Shown here: positions 22,975 through 26,022 of the stretch, one piece after another | How the letters are laid out: every line of letters starts with the position of its first letter | Numbering within the stretch: the stretch's first letter is position 1 | Assembly (NCBI GenBank): GCA_900542985.1 | Contig: UQPQ01000042.1 | Location: 1-26,022 of the forward strand | Reading direction: 5' to 3' | Origin: an uncultured Bacteroides sp. | GTDB taxonomy: Bacteria > Bacteroidota > Bacteroidia > Bacteroidales > Bacteroidaceae | DNA: 26,022 nucleotides | Translations under genes and position numbers: made by a program | The notes under the pieces: generated by a model | Database searches by the model: none | What the model was told of the DNA's origin: nothing | Seen by the model: only the letters and a program-made list of their open reading frames with translations

Positions 22975-25437
22975 TTATCGCAAAACAGCTCCCAGCTTAT
23001 TCTGCAAGTTGGCAATAAGTTTCTGCATTACCTTGTCAATCTGCTTATCATTCAAGGTTGCATTTTCATCCTGAAGCATAAAGCTTACAGCATAACTCTT
23101 CTTGCCCGCTTCCAGATTCTTGCCTTCGTATACATCGAACAATTCTACGCTCTTCAATAATTTCTTATCTGTTTCGTAAGCAATCTTTTCGATTTCGGCA
23201 AACTGTACACCTTTGTCTATCAGCAGAGCGAGGTCGCGTTTTACAGCCGGGAACTTCGATATTTCGCGGAAAGAAACCGTATTGCCCTTGATAGCTTTCA
23301 TCAGTTCCTTCCAGTTCAAATCAGCATAATAGACTTCGTTATCAATATCGAATGCCTTCTGAATCTTCTTGCAAACTATACCGAAAGTAGCCAGCAACTT
23401 ACCGCCACGGGTATGTACTGAAATGGCTACTGAATAAATATCATCAGTCAAGTTTCCAAATACCAGTCCTCCGAAGTTTACACCCAAACGACGGAAGATA
23501 TTCAGCACATGAGCCTTCAGTTCATACACAGACATGTTTTCATCGGCATGTGCCCATGAATTGCTTACACGTTTACCGGTCATCCACAAGCCTAAATGCA
23601 ACTCTTCTGAGTAAGCAGCCAGAATCTTTTCCGGATTTTTCTTCTCTGCATTGAAGTGATAGCAGTTACCGAATTCAAAGAACTTCAGGTCGGCATTCTT
23701 ACGGTTGGCATTGTGTTGGATGCTTTCCAAACCACCAAAGAGCAGTGTGGCACGCATTACATTCAAGTCGTTGCTCAACGGGTTCATCAGACGAACCAGA
23801 TTTTCCGGCTTGTAAGTTTCCAGTCCTTCATAATAAGCAGCAGCAGTAAGAGAGTTGTTCAGAATTTCATTGAAACCACAACCTACCAACTGTTCTGACA
23901 CCAGATTCTGAAGTTTTACCGACTTGTCTACATCGCCTTTTACGCTCAGACTCGATTTTACAGAAGTAGGAATCTCTACATTATTATAACCGTAAATACG
24001 GAGAATATCTTCTACCACATCGCACGGGCGCTGTACATCCACACGATAAGGAGGAACAAGCAGAGACAGACCAGTTTCTGTTTCTTCCGCAATCTTCATC
24101 TCCAGGCTGGTTACGATGCTTTTTACAGTTTCCTTCGGAATTTCCTTACCAATCAGAGAGTTGATGTAAGCATATTCCAAATCTACCTTAAAGTCAGCAA
24201 TCGGAGTCGGGTATACATCCTTGATTTCCGAAGCGATTTCTCCTCCGGCAAGTTCTTTCACCAGCAAAGCAGCCTCTTTCAATGCATAAATAGTACCGTT
24301 CGGATCTACACCACGTTCGAAACGGAAAGACGAGTCAGTACTCAATCCATGACGACGCGCAGTCTTACGCACCCAAGTAGGATGGAAGTAAGCACTTTCA
24401 AGGAATACATCCTTGGTTGTTTCTGTAGTACCGGAATCCAGTCCACCAAATACACCGGCAATACACATCGGCTCTTCGGTATTGCAAATCATCAGGTCGC
24501 GTTCCGAAAGTGTACGCTCTACTTCGTCCAAAGTCACAAACTTAGTACCTTCTGCACAAGTCTTCACAACAATCTTTCCGCCTTTAATCTTGTCGGCATC
24601 GAAGCAGTGCATAGGCTGTCCGTACGCATGAAGAATGTAGTTGGTAATATCCACAATGTTGTTGATAGGACGTACACCGATAAGACGGAGCTTGTTCTGT
24701 AACCATTCAGGACTTTCCTTTACGGTTACGTTCTTGATGGATACACCTGCATAGCGCGGACATGCTTCTGCATTTTCCACTACCACATCAATATCCATGT
24801 CATGGTTATCTACCTTGAAAGCTTCTACAGACGGGCGCTTCAAAGTAGCCTGATGACCATTCTGACGCAACCACGCATAAAGGTCGCGAGCTACACCATA
24901 GTGAGAACAAGCATCTGCACGGTTTGGAGTGATGTCTACTTCCAGTACATAGTCGCTCTTGATGTTATAATAGTCTTTTGCCAAAGTACCGGGAACCACA
25001 TCGTCCGGTAATACAATGATACCTTCGTGACTTGTACCAATACCAATTTCATCTTCGGCACAAATCATACCGTTCGATTCTACTCCGCGAAGTTTTGATT
25101 TCTTAATGGTAAAACATTCATCGCCATCGTAGAGCTTTGTTCCCAGCGTAGCTACTACTACTTTCTGTCCGGCAGCTACATTGGCTGCACCACACACAAT
25201 CTGTACAGGTTCTCCCTGTCCCAGATTTACAGTAGTAATATGCATATGGTCGGAATTAGGATGCGGTTCGCAAGTCAGGACCTCACCTATTACGAGGCCT
25301 TCCAATCCTCCTTTTATCGATTGAACTTCTTCTACTCCACCTGTCTCCAGTCCGATGGAAGTCAGTGCGGCTGCCACTTCATCAGGTGTCAAATTAAAAT
25401 CTACATACTCTTTCAGCCAGTTATAAGAGATATTCAT
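22975..25437 (-). CDS. pheT: Phenylalanine--tRNA ligase beta subunit
   Basis: An 820-residue PheT, the usual length. It starts MNISYNWLKEYVDFNLTPDEV. The EMAP-II-like tRNA-binding domain (about 42-152) is seen in 'VIGEVLTCEPHPNSDHMHITTVNLGQG'. The B3/B4 editing domain contains 'NIVDITNYILHAYGQPMHCFDADKI', B5 spans about 412-487 ('PPYRVDVQRPCDVVEDILRIYGYN'), and the FDX-ACB anticodon-binding domain is 724-820 ('FREISKFPAVKRDLALLID'). With PheS, which is not in this window, it forms the alpha2-beta2 synthetase that charges and proofreads Phe-tRNA. It heads a unit with the small membrane protein and yebC. Confidence 0.98.
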   Translation of the reverse strand: MNISYNWLKEYVDFNLTPDEVAAALTSIGLETGGVEEVQSIKGGLEGLVIGEVLTCEPHPNSDHMHITTVNLGQGEPVQIVCGAANVAAGQKVVVATLGTKLYDGDECFTIKKSKLRGVESNGMICAEDEIGIGTSHEGIIVLPDDVVPGTLAKDYYNIKSDYVLEVDITPNRADACSHYGVARDLYAWLRQNGHQATLKRPSVEAFKVDNHDMDIDVVVENAEACPRYAGVSIKNVTVKESPEWLQNKLRLIGVRPINNIVDITNYILHAYGQPMHCFDADKIKGGKIVVKTCAEGTKFVTLDEVERTLSERDLMICNTEEPMCIAGVFGGLDSGTTETTKDVFLESAYFHPTWVRKTARRHGLSTDSSFRFERGVDPNGTIYALKEAALLVKELAGGEIASEIKDVYPTPIADFKVDLEYAYINSLIGKEIPKETVKSIVTSLEMKIAEETETGLSLLVPPYRVDVQRPCDVVEDILRIYGYNNVEIPTSVKSSLSVKGDVDKSVKLQNLVSEQLVGCGFNEILNNSLTAAAYYEGLETYKPENLVRLMNPLSNDLNVMRATLLFGGLESIQHNANRKNADLKFFEFGNCYHFNAEKKNPEKILAAYSEELHLGLWMTGKRVSNSWAHADENMSVYELKAHVLNIFRRLGVNFGGLVFGNLTDDIYSVAISVHTRGGKLLATFGIVCKKIQKAFDIDNEVYYADLNWKELMKAIKGNTVSFREISKFPAVKRDLALLIDKGVQFAEIEKIAYETDKKLLKSVELFDVYEGKNLEAGKKSYAVSFMLQDENATLNDKQIDKVMQKLIANLQNKLGAVLR

Positions 25438-25472
25438 ATATATATCATTTTTATAGTTCGCAGAATGTTGCG

Positions 25473-25480
25473 CAAATTTA
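25473..25480 (-). promoter_or_regulatory. Probable -7 box of pheT
   Basis: On the minus strand this reads TAAATTTG, matching TAnnTTTG, 35 bases upstream of the pheT ATG. The -33 position is only T-rich. Confidence 0.5.
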
Positions 25481-25563
25481 ATATAAATATTTGGGATAAA
25501 AGAGAAAGGCGAAAATTATTTGCTCATACTATTTCACCTGAAGCCGTGTTATTTCCTGTTCCG

Positions 25564-25577
25564 GTCTTTGCAAAGAC
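25564..25577. repeat. Perfect 14-base palindrome
   Basis: GTCTTTGCAAAGAC is identical to its own reverse complement. It lies in non-coding DNA about 130 bases upstream of pheT. It could be a binding site for a dimeric regulator or part of an interspersed repeat. Confidence 0.55.
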
Positions 25578-25766
25578 AGATTTTCAATTTACAGCAGAAT
25601 CCGATTTTCAAGAATACATATCCGCGAAAGAACTGATTGCCCGTCATCGGTTAGCCCCACATCGGTGGCGTTTTTTCCTTGTATGATGTCAAAGAGCGCA
25701 AATACGACCTAAAGATTACATGTTTCCTATCACTTGGACAAAAGTAAGGCCTTTACGGGAAGAATC

Positions 25767-25837
25767 CCAAAACAAGGCTCCGCTAATCTGTAAAAATCTG
25801 TTAAAAGGGAAAATCTTTTTCTAAAACCTTGTTTTGG
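25767..25837. repeat. 11-base perfect inverted repeat with 49-base spacer
   Basis: CCAAAACAAGG (25767-25777) is the exact reverse complement of CCTTGTTTTGG (25827-25837). The spacer contains two near copies of an ATCTGT/AAAA element (AATCTGTAAAAATCTGTTAAAA). No T-run directly follows, so it does not look like a simple terminator. Confidence 0.65.
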
Positions 25838-25925
25838 CATATGCAAAAGCTACTTTTACCAACCGGATAAGGGAGTTCTGCATTTTTTTCGCTCTCCTTA
25901 CCTCCCCCTCTCTCTGCTTCATAGT

Positions 25926-25956
25926 GTGACAACGTGACAATTGTGACAAATGACAA
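25926..25956. repeat. Short tandem copies of GTGACAA
   Basis: GTGACAA occurs at 25926-25932, 25934-25940 and 25943-25949, followed by TGACAA at 25951-25956. Successive starts are 8, 9 and 7 bases apart. Confidence 0.75.
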
Positions 25957-26022
25957 ATAGCTTTGAAGAGAAAAAACAAGGGTATTATATTTTATAATAT
26001 ATATATATTATATATATAATAT

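Larger units (their letters stand above)
25438..26022. other. 585-base non-coding region with palindromes, inverted repeats and an A/T-only end
   Basis: Upstream of pheT I find no convincing gene. The stretch holds a 14-base perfect palindrome (25564-25577) and a repeated GATTTTCAA (25579-25587, 25603-25611). An 11-base inverted repeat (25767-25777 with 25827-25837) follows. Further right are three to four copies of (G)TGACAA (25926-25956) and an A/T-only run from about 25984 to the window end. An open frame of 74 codons at 25465-25686 (+) is possible but unsupported. No tRNA cloverleaf was recognised. Confidence 0.6.

Noticed and set aside
25465..25686. Plus-strand open frame of 74 codons upstream of pheT
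   Set aside because: No recognisable domain, no promoter or ribosome site, and it runs through the palindrome and direct repeats; more likely chance coding within repeat DNA.

Overview
The window looks like chromosome of a gut Bacteroidales species, probably Bacteroides or Phocaeicola. The grounds are the protein repertoire (DUF5715 lipoprotein, DUF3127 protein, helicase-dead AddB-like nuclease, TSCPD protein, PheT and YebC of the Bacteroidetes type), moderate-to-low GC, weak Shine-Dalgarno sequences, and Bacteroidetes-type promoters (TAnnTTTG at -7 with TTTG about 20 bases upstream). Species cannot be fixed by eye. Almost all of it is core housekeeping sequence. I see no transposase, integrase, CRISPR array, rRNA or tRNA.

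Layout, left half (+ strand unless stated). At 1-224 lies the tail of a probable flotillin-type protein. It is followed by a lipoprotein with an M15-like peptidase motif (367-1041), a PhoH ATPase (1143-2141) and purC (2171-3118, closed by a hairpin terminator). ubiE/menG, aroE and a membrane-anchored alpha/beta hydrolase (3194-5668) converge on a minus-strand DUF3127 gene (5805-6176), with a shared bidirectional hairpin between them. From a clear promoter at about 6249-6282 runs a tight six-gene unit: dnaN, a DnaQ-type exonuclease, coaBC, recN, rlmB and an exported pseudo-protease/TPR protein (6332-13636). It ends at a strong terminator. A lone four-helix membrane protein (13937-14572) follows.

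Right half (minus strand). A 385-base gap (14573-14957) between convergent genes holds three separate long hairpins. One of them is built from imperfect 22-base tandem units. Then come an AddB-like nuclease and an AddA-like helicase-nuclease (14958-21103), transcribed addA first, with a small tail-anchored protein upstream (21170-21460). Further on are a TSCPD-domain protein (21604-21849), yebC (21964-22695), a small two-helix membrane protein (22721-22960) and pheT (22975-25437). pheT, the small protein and yebC form one unit closed by a hairpin at 21878-21931. The last 585 bases (25438-26022) hold no convincing gene but several palindromes, inverted repeats and short tandem repeats, ending in a long A/T-only run.

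How it works together: the window is rich in genome-maintenance functions (sliding clamp, two exonuclease systems, RecN, AddAB-like end processing, and an OB-fold protein with an SSB-like acidic tail). Around these are central metabolism (purine, shikimate, menaquinone, CoA) and translation functions (rlmB, yebC, pheT). The less understood parts are the hairpin/repeat gap at 14.6-14.9 kb, the repeat-rich right end, the degenerate protease, the SSB-tailed DUF3127 protein and four small or medium membrane proteins of unknown function.
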